Positions 20,136 to 33,753 of a DNA stretch of 64,000 nt are shown here, piece after piece. A model generated the notes under the pieces. It was given only the letters and a program-made list of their open reading frames with translations, did no database searches and had not been told where the DNA came from. The stretch lies in the NCBI GenBank assembly GCA_034359265.1, contig CP136891.1, forward strand, positions 7,268,501-7,332,500, read 5' to 3'. Both the position numbers and the translations under genes were made by a program. The DNA is from Canna indica. Its lineage: Eukaryota > Streptophyta > Magnoliopsida > Zingiberales > Cannaceae. The first letter of the stretch is position 1, and each line of letters starts with the position of its first letter.

Positions 20136-21046
20136 TGAGTCACCAAATAGCAGCAGTCGTATATTGAGTCACCAAATAGCAGTAGTTGTCGACATATATC
20201 TCGACCAAGGCTGCTAACAGTTGGCTCTCTGCTTGAAGTTCGTTTAGTTGACGCTGAGATTCTTCCGGTGAGGGATTGGCTGGTCTGGAGCGTTGCTCCT
20301 CACTGTTTCAGTGTCCCCAGGTAACAGGGATATGTCGCTGCTAGGGTGATGCCTGCGCGCGGCGGTGTTCACCTATCTCCGGGTACCAACAATTGCGGGG
20401 CAAGTAAGATTACTGTGCCCCATGATGGGCGCCAAATGTTCTTGTATGAAATCGGAGCGATGCGATGCAATCCAGTTTGACCCCTGGTTAGGGGTAGCAC
20501 CGACGACGCGATGAGAGGACTGCAAAAGATACCCTGATGCTCAAGTGAGGATCTGATCGAGGTGCAGGTAATAGAAATTAAACTGTAGGGTAATTTAGGT
20601 GTGTCATTTCTGTATATATTTCAGGATACATGGGAGAGGATTGATGATGATGCCGTCCAGTAATCTCGTAGGGATGTTGCTCAGAATGGGTCTGATTCCG
20701 GAGATGTCGGGCTCATAATGATGAATTCTGGTGATAAATGAGGACGTAAATGTCCTTGTATGGCCGGGTGGAGCCGCCGGGCTAAACATGGTTTGGTTTG
20801 AGTTGAGTCTGTTTCACTAGTGTGGTATTTTATGGGCCTGATCCGACATGGCCCAAAGGTACTAGTCCAGTCGAGTGTTTTGCCAAATTTTTCATATAGT
20901 GTAAGTTTGCAGTCATATCTTGCTTTCGCTAGGTCAACCTCCGATATATATATTCTGCCCTTTGCATTATTTTGAATCCTTTCTAATTCTGTTTTCATCT
21001 CCGGATTCTTCCAATCTTCATTCCATCTGGCCTATGTGAATAAATT
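20136..21046. repeat. GC-rich block of the unit (R2)
   Basis: This 911-bp block is visibly richer in G and C than its surroundings, with phrases such as gccgggtggagccgccgggc and atgggcgccaaatgttc. It contains two tgagtcaccaaatagcag repeats at its start. It resembles long-terminal-repeat or other non-coding transposon DNA, but I cannot classify it. Near-identical copies lie at 26120-27030, 32113-33023, 38059-38969, 44045-44954, 49978-50888, 56010-56920 and 62069-62979. Confidence 0.7.
20880..21031 (-). pseudogene. exon-like fragment of an unrecognised gene, antisense to the peptide gene
   Basis: On the minus strand an open stretch follows a possible splice acceptor (cacatag before 21031). It reads RWNEDWKNPEMK..., then ERIQNNAKGRIYISEVDLAK and RYDCKLTLYEKFGKT. 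The charged, protein-like composition contrasts with the sequence further on. The frame stays open to 20681, but that part looks non-coding. It is conserved in R2-R9 and broken in R1. I do not recognise the parent gene. It may be an exon captured by a transposon; it could also be chance. Confidence 0.35.
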
Positions 21047-21786
21047 CGCCCAATTTAGCTCATATTCAATTTTGATTTTTATTCCATTCCACTCTTAATT
21101 GACACAATTAAGAAACTTTCAATTTTGATACAACTGTTTAACTCCGCACCAAATTAAATCAAATGCTACCTTAACATCTTTTGCAAACCGAATACATTAA
21201 TAGAAAAAATTAAACAAATATTATCATTATTATTGGGCAATAAATTAATTTCCCATGTATCATTATGATTTGGGCTCCTTTTTTCATTAAATATTATTGA
21301 CGGTATTTTTTTTTAATTTAAGGAACTTAATCTCCATTGATTATGGTGCATTAAATGAAATAAATTAAATCATGCTAGTGCTCAATTTGGAGTTTAATTC
21401 ATTATATACATATATATATATATATATAGACCCAATTAATTAAGAAACTTCCTAATATTGATGTAAATATTACTCCAATATTTGAGTAAATCCTAGAACA
21501 AATTAAATGCTACCTTAATGCAAATCCAACAAATTAATAGTAAAATTTAAGTATATATATTTTCCATATACTCTTATAATTTGTGCTTCTGTTTTCATTA
21601 AACACTGTAACTAACCGTATTTTTCAATAAGGAAGGATGGTTAGGATGCATTTAATGTAATGATTTAATTAAATAGTGAATATGTTCCATATATGTAATA
21701 GACAATATGTATATATATACCACTGCTATATACTCAGTATTAACAATCTACAAAGACTATAACATTCATCAAACAAGCAAACTAAG

Positions 21787-22101
21787 ATGGCAGCTAACAA
21801 AGTTTTTATAGCTTGTATGTTGTTGGTTCTCGTCGTGATGGCCTCAAGTCAGTAATTACATATTTGGTGCTATATATATATTTAATTTATTTTTGACTAA
21901 TTTATTTGATTATTTGAAATGTTCTATGTGTGTATATTTTATTTAATTATTTATTTGCTTTTTATAGGTTTTATGCTATCCATGGCTGATGTCCAACTTC
22001 AATCGGTTCACTTCTGCGAAGGCGACGTACAATGCAGTGGTGTTTGTGACCCAAGATGCGCCGGCAAGTGTATTGATAATACTTGTCAGTGTATTTGCTA
22101 A
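21787..22101 (+). CDS. secreted eight-cysteine defensin-like peptide, copy 2
   Basis: Exons 21787-21847 and 21968-22101 with a 120-bp intron encode 64 residues. This is the commonest version of the protein in the array: Gln at 32 and Val at 41, giving a mature net charge of about -3. All eight cysteines, the SMA cleavage context and the splice sites are intact. The protein is identical in copies 3, 5, 7 and 8. Confidence 0.82.
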
Positions 22102-22786
22102 GATCCAAACGTTACTTTGAAAAACAATAAAGCATAAGCGGGTGCAAGCAATAGGTTATCTTCGTCTTCGTTTCTCCTTCATGCTAGTATCATGTGTGAC
22201 AATATATTTGGATGTACTTTTATGCAAAAGATTAATTATATGATATATTCTAAATTTTAGGGGCTTTCCCAATTATATCCCAATTTTTTATTTGCATTAA
22301 TTGTATAATCAAACTTTTATTTTTCATCGATTACATTCCGACATCAGTCAAGACTTAATTGTATTGCATGTTAGAGCGCTGACGTGGCGGTACTGACATA
22401 TATCAACAAAAATAAAAAATTTGTTAATGACACATCATCAATTTGGTTAATTATATGATATATTCAAAACTTTGGAGATTTTTCCAGTTGTATTTGAACT
22501 TTTTATTTATACCAATTACATACCCAAATTTTTATTTTCTATCAATTATATATCGACGTCAATCAATAGTTAATTTTACCATTAGAGCGTTGTTGTGTCG
22601 TTTTTAATATATATCAAAAAAAAAAATATTAATGCTACATCATCAATCTATATAGAAAGCAACATATCAAGTCCGCCTAAATTTTTTCCACTCAAATTTT
22701 TACGCACAAATTTATTTCTTTCATCTTCCACTTATACTCTTGAATTTTTTAAAAAAATCCTACCTCAATTTTCTCACCCATTTTTT

Positions 22787-22833
<47 letters not shown>

Positions 22834-23292
22834 CCATTTTTTTTTCATATTTGATCTTTCACTTGTACTCTTACATTTTTAATTTTATTATTTATATTTA
22901 CCCGTCTTAAATCCATAATCTCAATTTTTTTCACTCAAATTTTTCATATTTGATCTTCCACTTATAACCATACTTTTTAAAAAATTTCTTATCTTTATCC
23001 CTCTTAAATTTATTTGTTTATCAATAATTATATACACAAATATCTACATGTTTAAATAGTGTACTCTTTACCGACTATTTGCAGTTCTAGGAACCACACA
23101 ATTTTTGTCCGAAATCACAAAAATATTAAATAGAAAGTGAATTTCTTATCCAATAAAAATTTATATATATATATATACCGACTATTTGCAGTTCTAGACT
23201 TCTAAGGACCACACAATTTTTGTCCGAAATCACAGGAATATTAAATAGAAAGTGAATTTCTTATGCAATAAAAAATAATATATATGTATACA

Positions 23293-23516
23293 CACTACAA
23301 AAAAATAGGCTATCACCAACGGATTAAATCCGTTGGTAATACAAATACCAACGAATTTTCATTGGTAAAATCCGTTGGTGATACTATACTAGGTATTACC
23401 AACGGATATTACAATTGTCTGTTGGTATTACTAACAGATAAAATATATTTGTTGGTAATTTTGTTGATAATACCAATAAAATTAATTTGTTGGTGAAAGT
23501 CTATTTTCTTGTAGTG
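23293..23516. mobile_element. short CACTA-type element, unit R2
   Basis: This is a 224-bp copy with the same termini as the R1 element. It differs by single bases (ttggtgaaag near the 3' end). The adjoining (AT)n tract runs 23517-23542. Confidence 0.82.
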
Positions 23517-23542
23517 ATATATATATATATATATATATATAT

Positions 23543-25773
23543 GCTATTAATTTGTTGAATTTTGCTAAAGAAATCATCTGAGACCTCCCCCAGAATCTTA
23601 GGCGTCACCACTCTGATATATCTCCCCTAGATCCTAAGGATCTTCAGCCTAAGGAGAATTTTAACCAAGGTATAAACTTGGCTAGGTCCAATAACAATAG
23701 AAAAAGAAACCCCTAAAAGTATCCTAAAATTTACTCATAAGGCAACTGGAAGGAAATCTCCTAACCCCTTGCAGCCTCACCCCCTTGGTTAAACTTCTAT
23801 GGCAAATCCACTGTCAAGCACTTGATTAGGATTGTTTCTGACCATAACCCCTTTCTTCTTAGTCTCAATCCTGATATGAACATGAACAATAAACTGTTCA
23901 AATTCTAAAACTTCTGGGTTGACTATCCTGAGTCTAAAAACATTACTTATCAAGCTTGGAATAAGCCAATTGATACCCTTAACCCTCAACCCAAGCTGCC
24001 TGTGCAACTCTCTGCCACCAAACATACCTTATCTAAATGGAATAAAGAGGACCTTGGGAACCTTGAGGCTAATCTTAAGATAACCCAATGCCTTATCAAC
24101 AACCTAGAAATTAAGGAGGCCATCAATGACCTTTCTCCCCATGAACAAGATAACCTCACTTCCCTCATTAATAAAGCCTCTGCTATCCAAAGGCAGATTA
24201 GTCTCAAATGGTGGGCTAAAGCCAAATTGAAGTGGTACCTTGATGGGGATAAGAACCCTGCCTACTTTCATCGTATGGTTCCAGGATGAAAATAAACCAC
24301 ATTTCCTCTATCACTTCTGAGTCTGGTAACACTATCTCTGGTGATAGTGAGATCCTGGTTGAATTCTCTAGGTTTTATCAGAATTTATGGAACCACTCCT
24401 CTAACCCCTTCACCATTTAGCTGTGGCCTTATTTTCCCTCAGTGTTTGATAATTTCAGCAATTCCTTGACTGCCCCCTTCTCCAAAATTGTGATTTGGAA
24501 TACCATTAATTCTATGGCTAATGACAAGAGCCCTGGTATTGATGGTTTCACCGTAGAGTTTTACAAAAACTATTGGGATATCATTTCTAATGACATGCTC
24601 AATTGTTTCAATCACTTCCACTCTACTAGCTTTATCCCTCTGGAATGAAATAAAGCCATCCTTACTTTCATTCATAAATGCCAAAACCCTAACAGAGTTA
24701 AGGACTTTAGACCTATTACCTTATGCAATCTGTCATACAGAATCCTCACTAAGCTCATTGCTAATAGATTAAAGGAGTGCCTCCCCAGCCTTATCTCTAA
24801 AGAGCAATCAGCTTTTATCAAGGGTCGTAGTATTCACGACAATATCTTAGTCACCCAAGGGATGGCTCATACTATTTACAGCTCTAAGAGCAGACAACCT
24901 TATATCCTTATTAAGCTTGACCTAGTGAAGGCCTATGACTCTTTATCTTGAAATGCTATTTTCACTATCCTTGAGTTCTACTATTTTCCTCCTCTCTTTA
25001 TTAGTTGGGTTAAGTCTTGCATCTCAACTGCTTCCTTTGCATGCATGATCAATGACAAAATCTCTGGTTTCTTTTAGTCTTGTAGAGACATCAGACAGGG
25101 TGATTCATTGTCACCATTCCTTTATATCATTGTAGCTCAAACATTAACTTTACTAATCAATCAAGCTGTTAATGATAACTTATTTTCCCCTCTTAAGCTG
25201 GATAATTCTCTTACCATTAGCCATCTAATATTTGAATTTAATTGTGATGCCTCTTATTTTCCCGACCTTTTAAAATTTAATTATGATGCCTCTTTTTTGA
25301 ATTCCTAGGGTGGATTGGGATTTGTGTTACGAAATTCGGAAGGTGTATGTATTGCTACTGAAGGTTTATCCTGTTCCGGTGATAGTGCCCTCCATCTTGA
25401 AGTGATGGCTGTGAAATTTGCTCTTCAATTTGCGTCAAATAATTCGCTGCCTTCATTTTCCATTGAATCCGGTTCAAAGACTTTGGTGGATGTTATCAAC
25501 AAAGAAGCGCTGATACCGTGGATTATTTCTAATATTGTTGATGATATCTTTCATTTGATATCTGGTTGTAATTACTCTCGTATATCTTTTTATTTTCGAG
25601 AGGCAAATGAAGCTGCCCATTGGGTAGCAAATTATGCTCGGGTTTCTGAGGACTGATGTGTCCGGTCCACAATTCGACCTCCTGAGTTGGATTCTCTTTT
25701 ATCCTTAGACATTTGTGGTCGTGGTTATGCCCGACTTTAAATAAAAGTATTTTATATTTTTGGTAAAAAAAAA
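23543..25773 (+). mobile_element. LINE remnant, unit R2 (reference copy)
   Basis: This 2.2-kb decayed L1-type sequence shows, in order, an ORF1 tail, the endonuclease end, and reverse transcriptase with KSPGIDGFTVEFYK, DFRPITLCN, AFIKGRSIHDNIL, LDLVKAYD and RQGDSLSPFL. The sequence then passes from HLIF directly into EFNCDASYF of the RNase H domain, so the FADD catalytic motif has been deleted. In-frame stops lie at 24646-24648, 24949-24951, 25075-25077 and 25306-25308. RNase H residues ESGSK (ESDSK in other copies) and REANEAAHWVA follow. It ends in an A-tract at 25765-25773. Confidence 0.88.
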
Positions 25774-27303
25774 CCACCCACTACACTCATTTATTTGCAA
25801 TAACCTTTAACATTTAATCTCATGCATGCATCAAATTACATGATTTAATTCTTATGCATCAAATTATAAGCAGCAATTGCTCATCCACGTAGGGCCTAAG
25901 GCAATGGCCTTATTGGCCTACTGGATGAGCTGGCCCTAGTTATACTCGAAATCTCATATTTCTATTTTTTAAAAATAATTTTATGAACTTATTTAAATTA
26001 TTTCAAAATTTTATTTAAGAAACTTGAATTTATTTGTAAAAATGAATTTTTGGCCAACTTTTTCATAAATTAAATTGTCTAAACCTTGGTTTATATAGAG
26101 CATAAATCAAATTTTTTATTGAGTCACCAAATAGCAGCAGTCGTATATTGAGTCACCAAATAGCAGTAGTTGTCGACATATATCTCGACCAAGGCTGCTA
26201 ACAGTTGGCTCTCTGCTTGAAGTTCGTTTAGTTGACGCTGAGATTCTTCCGGTGAGGGATTGGCTGGTCTGGAGCGTTGCTCCTCACTGTTTCAGTGTCC
26301 CCAGGTAACAGGGATATGTCGCTGCTAGGGTGATGCCAGCGCGCGGCGGTGTTCACCTATCTCCGGGTACCAACAATTGCGGGGCAAGTAAGATTACTGT
26401 GCCCCATGATGGGCGCCAAATGTTCTTGTATGAAATCGGAGCGATGCGATGCAATCCAATTTGACCCCTGGTCCGGGGTAGCACCGACGACGCGATGAGA
26501 GGACTGCAAAAGATACCCTGATGCTCAAGTGAGGATCTGATCGAGGTGCAGGTAATAGAAATTAAACTGTAGGGTAATTTAGGTGTGTCATTTCTGTATA
26601 TATTTCAGGATATATGGGAGAGGATTGATGATGATGCCGTCCAGTAATCTCGTAGGGATGTTGCTCAGAATGGGTCTGATTCCGGAGATGTCGGGCTCAT
26701 AATGATGAATTCTGGTGATAAATGAGGACGTAAATGTCCTTGTATGGCCGGGTGGAGCCGCCGGGCTAAACATGGTTTGGTTTGAGTTGAGTCTGTTTCA
26801 CTAGTGTGGTATTTTATGGGCCTGATCCGACATGGCCCAAAGGTACTAGTCCAGTCGAGTGTTTTGCCAAATTTTTCATATAGTGTAAGTTTGCAGTCAT
26901 ATCTTGCTTTCGCTAGGTCAACCTCCGATATATATATTCTGCCCTTTGCATTATTTTGAATCCTTTCTAATTCTGTTTTCATCTCCGGATTCTTCCAATC
27001 TTCATTCCATCTGGCCTATGTGAATAAATTCGCCCAATTTAGCTCATATTCAATTTTGATTTTTATTCCATTCCACTCTTAATTGACCCAATTAAGAAAC
27101 TTTCAATTTTGATACAACTGTTTAACTCCGCACCAAATTAAATCAAATGCTACCTTAACATCTTTTGCAAACCGAATACATTAATAGAAAAAATTAAACA
27201 AATATTATCATTATTATTGGGCAATTAATTAATTTCCCATGTACCATTATGATTTGGGCTCAATAAATTAAATCATGCTAGTGCTCAATTTGGAGTTTAA
27301 TTC

Positions 27304-27305
<2 letters not shown>

Positions 27306-27381
<76 letters not shown>
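27306..27381. repeat. expanded (AT)n tract in promoter region of copy 3
   Basis: An uninterrupted AT dinucleotide tract of about 76 bases lies some 360 bp upstream of the copy 3 ATG. The same place in most other units holds 15-25 bases. Confidence 0.9.
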
Positions 27382-27384
<3 letters not shown>

Positions 27385-27739
27385 CCAATTAATTAAGAAA
27401 CTTCCTAATATTGATGTAAATATTACTCCAATATTTGAGTAAATCCTAGAACAAATTAAATGCTACCTTAATGCAAATCCAACAAATTAATAGTAAAATT
27501 TAAGTATATATATTTTCCATATACTCTTATAATTTGTGCTTCTGTTTTCATTAAACACTGTAACTAACCGTATTTTTCAATAAGGAAGGATGGTTAGGAT
27601 GCACTTAATGTAATGATTTAATTAAATAGTGAATATGTTCCATATATGTAATAGACAATATGTATATATATACCACTGCTATATACTCAGTATTAACAAT
27701 CTACAAAGACTATAACATTCATCAAACAAGCAAACTAAG

Positions 27740-28056
27740 ATGGCAGCTAACAAAGTTTTTATAGCTTGTATGTTGTTGGTTCTCGTCGTGATGGCCTCAA
27801 GTCAGTAATTACATATTTGGTGCTATATATATATATTTAATTTATTTTTGACTAATTTATTTGATTATTTGAAATGTTCTATGTGTGTATATTTTATTTA
27901 ATTATTTATTTGCTTTTTATAGGTTTTATGCTATCCATGGCTGATGTCCAACTTCAATCGGTTCACTTCTGCGAAGGCGACGTACAATGCAGTGGTGTTT
28001 GTGACCCAAGATGCGCCGGCAAGTGTATTGATAATACTTGTCAGTGTATTTGCTAA
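27740..28056 (+). CDS. secreted eight-cysteine defensin-like peptide, copy 3
   Basis: Exons 27740-27800 and 27923-28056 with a 122-bp intron give a protein identical to copy 2. The upstream region differs from other copies by the 85-base deletion and the long AT tract, which could alter expression. The core promoter and leader near 27680-27739 are unchanged. Confidence 0.82.
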
Positions 28057-29226
28057 GATCCAAACGTTATTTTGAAAAACAATAAAGCATAAGCGGGTGC
28101 AAGCAATAGGTTATCTTCGTCTTCGTTTCTCCTTCATGCTAGTATCATGTGTGACAATATATTTGGATGTACTTTTATGCAAAAGATTAATTATATGATA
28201 TATTCTAAATTTTAGGGGCTTTCCCAATTATATCCCAATTTTTTATTTGCATTAATTGTATAATCAAACTTTTATTTTTCATCGATTACATTCCGACATC
28301 AGTCAAGACTTAATTGTATTGCATGTTAGAGCGCTGACGTGGCGGTACTGACATATATCAACAAAAATAAAAAAATTTGTTAATGACACATCATCAATTT
28401 GGTTAATTATATGATATATTCAAAACTTTGGAGTTTTTTCCAGTTGTATTTGAACTTTTTATTTATACCAATTACATACCCAAATTTTTATTTTCTATCA
28501 ATTATATATCGACGTCAATCAATAGTTAATTTTACCATTAGAGCGTTGTTGTGTCGTTTTTAATATATATCAAAAAAAAATATTAATGCTACATCATCAA
28601 TCTATATAGAAAGCAACATATCAAGTCCGCCTAAATTTTTTCCACTCAAATTTTTACGCACAAATTTATTTCTTTCATCTTCCACTTATACTCTTGAATT
28701 TTTAAAAAAAATCCTACCTCAATTTTCTCACCCATTTTTTTTCATATATATATATATTTATACCATTTTTTTTCATATTTGATCTTTCACTTGTACTCTT
28801 ACATTTTTAATTTTATTATTTATATTTACCCGTCTTAAATCCATAATCTCAATTTTTTTCACTCAAATTTTTCATATTTGATCTTCCACTTATAACCATA
28901 CTTTTTAAAAAATTTCTTATCTTTATCCCTCTTAAATTTATTTGTTTATCAATAATTATATACACAAATATCTACATGTTTAAATAGTGTACTCTTTACC
29001 GACTATTTGCAGTTCTAGGAACCACACAATTTTTGTCCGAAATCACAAGAATATTAAATAGAAAGTGAATTTCTTATCCAATAAAAATTTATATATATAT
29101 ATATATATATACCGACTATTTGCAGTTCTAGACTTCTAAGGACCACACAATTTTTGTCCGAAATCACAGGAATATTAAATAGAAAGTGAATTTCTTATGC
29201 AATAAAAAATAATATATATGTATACA

Positions 29227-29447
29227 CACTACAAAAAAATAGGCTATCACCAACGGATTAAATCCGTTGGTAATACAAATACCAACGAATTTTCATTGGT
29301 AAAATCCGTTGGTGATACTATACTAGGTATTACCAACGGATATTACAATTGTCTGTTGGTATTACTAACAGATAAAATATATTTGTTGGTAATTTTGTTG
29401 ATAATACCAATAAAATTAATTTGTTGGTGAAAGTCTATTTTCTTGTA

Positions 29448-29450
<3 letters not shown>
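29227..29450. mobile_element. short CACTA-type element, unit R3
   Basis: This is a 224-bp copy with intact termini, followed directly by an 86-base (AT)n tract (29451-29536). Confidence 0.82.
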
Positions 29451-29536
<86 letters not shown>

Positions 29537-29538
<2 letters not shown>

Positions 29539-31766
29539 TATTAATTTGTTGAATTTTGCTAAAGAAATCATCTGAGACCTCCCCCAGAATCTTAGGCGTC
29601 ACCACTCTGATATATCTCCCCTAGATCCTAAGGATCTTCAGCCTAAGGAGAATTTTAACCAAGGTATAAACTTGGCTAGGTCCAATAACAATAGAAAAGA
29701 AACCCCTAAAAGTATCCTAAAATTTACTCATAAGGCAACTGGAAGTAAATCTCCTAACCCCTTGCAGCCTCACCCCCTTGGTTAAACTTCTATGGCAAAT
29801 CCACTGTCAAGCACTTGATTAGGATTGTTTCTGACCATAACCCCTTTCTTCTTAGTCTCAATCCTGATATGAACATGAACAATAAACTGTTCAAATTCTA
29901 AAACTTCTGGGTTGACTATCCTGAGTCTAAAAACATTACTTATCAAGCTTGGAATAAGCCAATTGATACCCTTAACCCTCAACCCAAGCTGCCTGTGCAA
30001 CTCTCTGCCACCAAACATACCTTATCTAAATGGAATAAAGAGGACCTTGGGAACCTTGAGGCTAATCTTAAGATAACCCAATGCCTTATCAACAACCTAG
30101 AAATTAAGGAGGCCATCAATGACCTTTCTCCCCATGAACAAGATAACCTCACTTCCCTCATTAATAAAGCCTCTGCTATCCAAAGGCAGATTAGTCTCAA
30201 ATGGTGGGCTAAAGCCAAATTGAAGTGGTACCTTGATGGGGATAAGAACCCTGCCTACTTTCATCGTATGGTTCCAGGATGAAAATAAACCACATTTCCT
30301 CTATCACTTCTGAGTCTGGTAACACTATCTCTGGTGATAGTGAGATCCTGGTTGAATTCTCTAGGTTTTATCAGAATTTATGGAACCACTCCTCTAACCC
30401 CTTCACCATTTAGCTGTGGCCTTATTTTCCCTCTGTGTTTGATAATTTCAGCAATTCCTTGACTGCTCCCTTCTCCAAAATTGTGATTTGGAATACCATT
30501 AATTCTATGGCTAATGACAAGAGCCCTGGTATTGATGGTTTCACCGTAGAGTTTTACAAAAACTATTGGGATATCATTTCTAATGACATGCTCAATTGTT
30601 TCAATCACTTCCACTCTACTAGCTTTATCCCTCTGGAATGAAATAAAGCCATCCTTACTTTCATTCATAAATGCCAAAACCCTAACAGAGTTAAGGACTT
30701 TAAACCTATTACCTTATGCAATCTGTCATACAGAATCTTCACTAAGCTCATTGCTAATAGACTAAAGGAGTGCCTCCCCAGCCTTATCTCTAAAGAGCAA
30801 TCAGCTTTGATGAAGGGTCGTAGTATTCACGACAATATCTTAGTCACCCAAGGGATGGCTCATACTATTTACAGCTCTAAGAGCAGACAACCTTATATCC
30901 TTATTAAGCTTGACCTAGTGAAGGCCTATGACTCTTTATCTTGAAATGCTATTTTCACTATCCTTGAGTTCTACTATTTTCCTCCTCTCTTTATTAGTTG
31001 GGTTAAGTCTTGCATCTCAACTGCTTCCTTTGCATGCATGATCAATGACAAAATCTCTGGTTTCTTTTAGTCTTGTAGAGACATCAGACAGGGTGATTCA
31101 TTGTCACCATTCCTTTATATCATTGTAGCTCAAACATTAACTTTACTAATCAATCAAGCTGTAAATGATAACTTATTTTCCCCTCTTAAGCTGGATAATT
31201 CTCTTACCATTAGCCATCTAATATTTGAATTTAATTGTGATGCCTCTTATTTTCCCGACCTTTTAAAATTTAATTATGATGCCTCTTATTTGAATTCCTA
31301 GGGTGGATTGGGATTTGTGTTACGAAATTCGGAAGGTGTATGTATTGCTACTGAAGGTTTATCCTGTTCCGGTGATAGTGCCCTCCATCTTGAAGTGATG
31401 GCTGTGAAATTTGCTCTTCAATTTGCGTCAAATAATTCGCTGCCTTCATTTTCCATTGAATCCGATTCAAAGACTTTGGTGGATGTTATCAACAAAGAAG
31501 CGCTGATACCGTGGATTATTTCTAATATTGTTGATGATATCTTTCATTTGATATCTGGTTGTAATTACTCTCGTATATCTTTTTATTTTCGAGAGGCAAA
31601 TGAAGCTGCCCATTGGGTAGCAAATTATGCTCGGGTTTCTGAGGACTGATGTGTCCGGTCCACAATTCGACCTCCTGAGTTGGATTCTCTTTTATCCTTA
31701 GACATTTGTGGTCGTGGTTATGCCCGACTTTAAATAAAAGTCTTTTATATTTTTGGTAAAAAAAAA
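29537..31766 (+). mobile_element. LINE remnant, unit R3
   Basis: This has the same structure and in-frame stops as the R2 copy. Private changes include FKPITLCN in place of FRPITLCN (about 30703) and AFMKGR in place of AFIKGR (about 30810). The A-tract is at 31758-31766. Confidence 0.86.
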
Positions 31767-33753
31767 CCACCCACTACACTCATTTATTTGCAATAACCTT
31801 TAACATTTAATCTCATGCATGCATCAAATTACATGATTTAATTCTTATGCATCAAATTATAAGCAGCAATTGCTCATCCACGTAGGGCCTAAGGCAATGG
31901 CCTTATTGGCCTACTAGATGAGCCGGCCCTAGTTATACTCGAAATCTCACATTTCTATTTTTTAAAAATAATTTTATGAACTTATTTAAATTATTTCAAA
32001 ATTTTATTTAAGAAACTTGAATTTATTTGTAAAAATGAATTTTTGGCCAACTTTTTCATAAATTAAATTGTCTAAACCTTGGTTTATATAGAGCATAAAT
32101 CAAATTTTTTATTGAGTCACCAAATAGCAGCAGTCGTATATTGAGTCACCAAATAGCAGTAGTTGTCGACATATATCTCGACCAAGGCTGCTAACAGTTG
32201 GCTCTTTGCTTGAAGTTCGTTTAGTTGACGCTGAGATTCTTCCGGTGAGGGATTGGCTGGTCTGGAGCGTTGCTCCTCACTGTTTCAGTGTCCCCAGGTA
32301 ACAGGGATATGTCGCTGCTAGGGTGATGCCTGCGCGCGGCGGTGTTCACCTATCTCCGGGTACCAACAATTGCGGGGCAAGTAAGATTACTGTGCCCCAT
32401 GATGGGCGCCAAATGTTCTTGTATGAAATCGGAGCGATGCGATGCAATCCAGTTTGACCCCTGGTCAGGGGTAGCACCGACGACGCGATGAGAGGACTGC
32501 AAAAGATACCCTGATGCTCAAGTGAGGTTCTGATCGAGGTGCAAGTAATAGAAATTAAACTGTAGGGTAATTTAGGTGTGTCATTTCTGTATATATTTCA
32601 GGATATATGGGAGAAGATTGATGATGATGCCGTCCAGTAATCTCGTAGGGATGTTGCTCAGAATGGGTCTGATTCCGGAGATGTCGGGCTCATAATGATG
32701 AATTCTGGTGATAAATGAGGACGTAAATGTCCTTGTATGGCCGGGTGGAGCCGCCGGGCTAAACATGGTTTGGTTTGAGTTGAGTCTGTTTCACTAGTGT
32801 GGTATTTTATGGGCCTGATCCGACATGGCCCAAAGGTACTAGTCCAGTCGAGTGTTTTGCCAAATTTTTCATATAGTGTAAGTTTGCAGTCATATCTTGC
32901 TTTCGCTAGGTCAACCTCCGATATATATATTCTGCCCTTTGCATTATTTTGAATCCTTTCTAATTCTGTTTTCATCTCCGGATTCTTCCAATCTTCATTC
33001 CATCTGGCCTATGTGAATAAATTCGCCCAATTTAGCTCATATTCAATTTTGATTTTTATTCCATTCCACTCTTAATTGACCCAATTAAGAAACTTTCAAT
33101 TTTGATACAACTGTTTAACTCCGCACCAAATTAAATCAAATGCTACCTTAACATCTTTTGCAAACCGAATACATTAATAGAAAAAATTAAACAAATATTA
33201 TCATTATTATTGGGCAATTAATTAATTTCCCAAGTATCATTATGATTTGGGCTCCTTTTTTCATTAAATATTATTGACGGTATTTTTTTTTAATTTAAGA
33301 AACTTAATCTCCATTGATTATGGTGCATTAAATGAAATAAATTAAATCATGCTAGTGCTCAATTTGGAGTTTAATTCATTATATATATATATATAGACCC
33401 AATTAATTAAGAAACTTCCTAATATTGATGTAAATATTACTCCAATATTTGAGTAAATCCCAGAACAAATTAAATGCTACCTTAATCCAAATCCAACAAA
33501 TTAATAGTAAAATTTAAGTATATATATTTTCCATATACTCTTATAATTTGTGCTTCTGTTTTCATTAAACACTGTAACTAACCGTATTTTTCAATAAGGA
33601 AGGATGGTTAGGATGCATTTAATGTAATGATTTAATTAAATAGTGAATATGTTCCATATATGTAATAGACAATATGTATATATATACCACTGCTATATAC
33701 TCAGTATTAACAATCTACAAAGACTATAACATTCATCAAACAAGCAAACTAAG

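Larger units (their letters stand above)
19955..25938 (+). repeat. tandem unit R2
   Basis: This is the first complete unit (5,984 bp), in the order GC-rich block, promoter, peptide gene copy 2, 3' flank duplications, CACTA element, (AT)n, full LINE remnant, hairpin. It serves as the reference for the other units. Its site at 21326-21338 is the empty counterpart of the LINE insertion in R1. Confidence 0.93.
25939..31931 (+). repeat. tandem unit R3
   Basis: This is a 5,993-bp unit. It lacks about 85 bases of the promoter-side sequence (junction at about 27261, gggctc joined to aataaatt), which removes the position where the LINE inserted in R1. It has two expanded (AT)n tracts, at 27306-27381 and 29451-29536. 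Confidence 0.92.

Noticed and set aside
20604..20789. Minus-strand 61-codon frame in the GC-rich block
   Set aside because: It overlaps another frame in the same non-coding repeat and shows no protein-like pattern.
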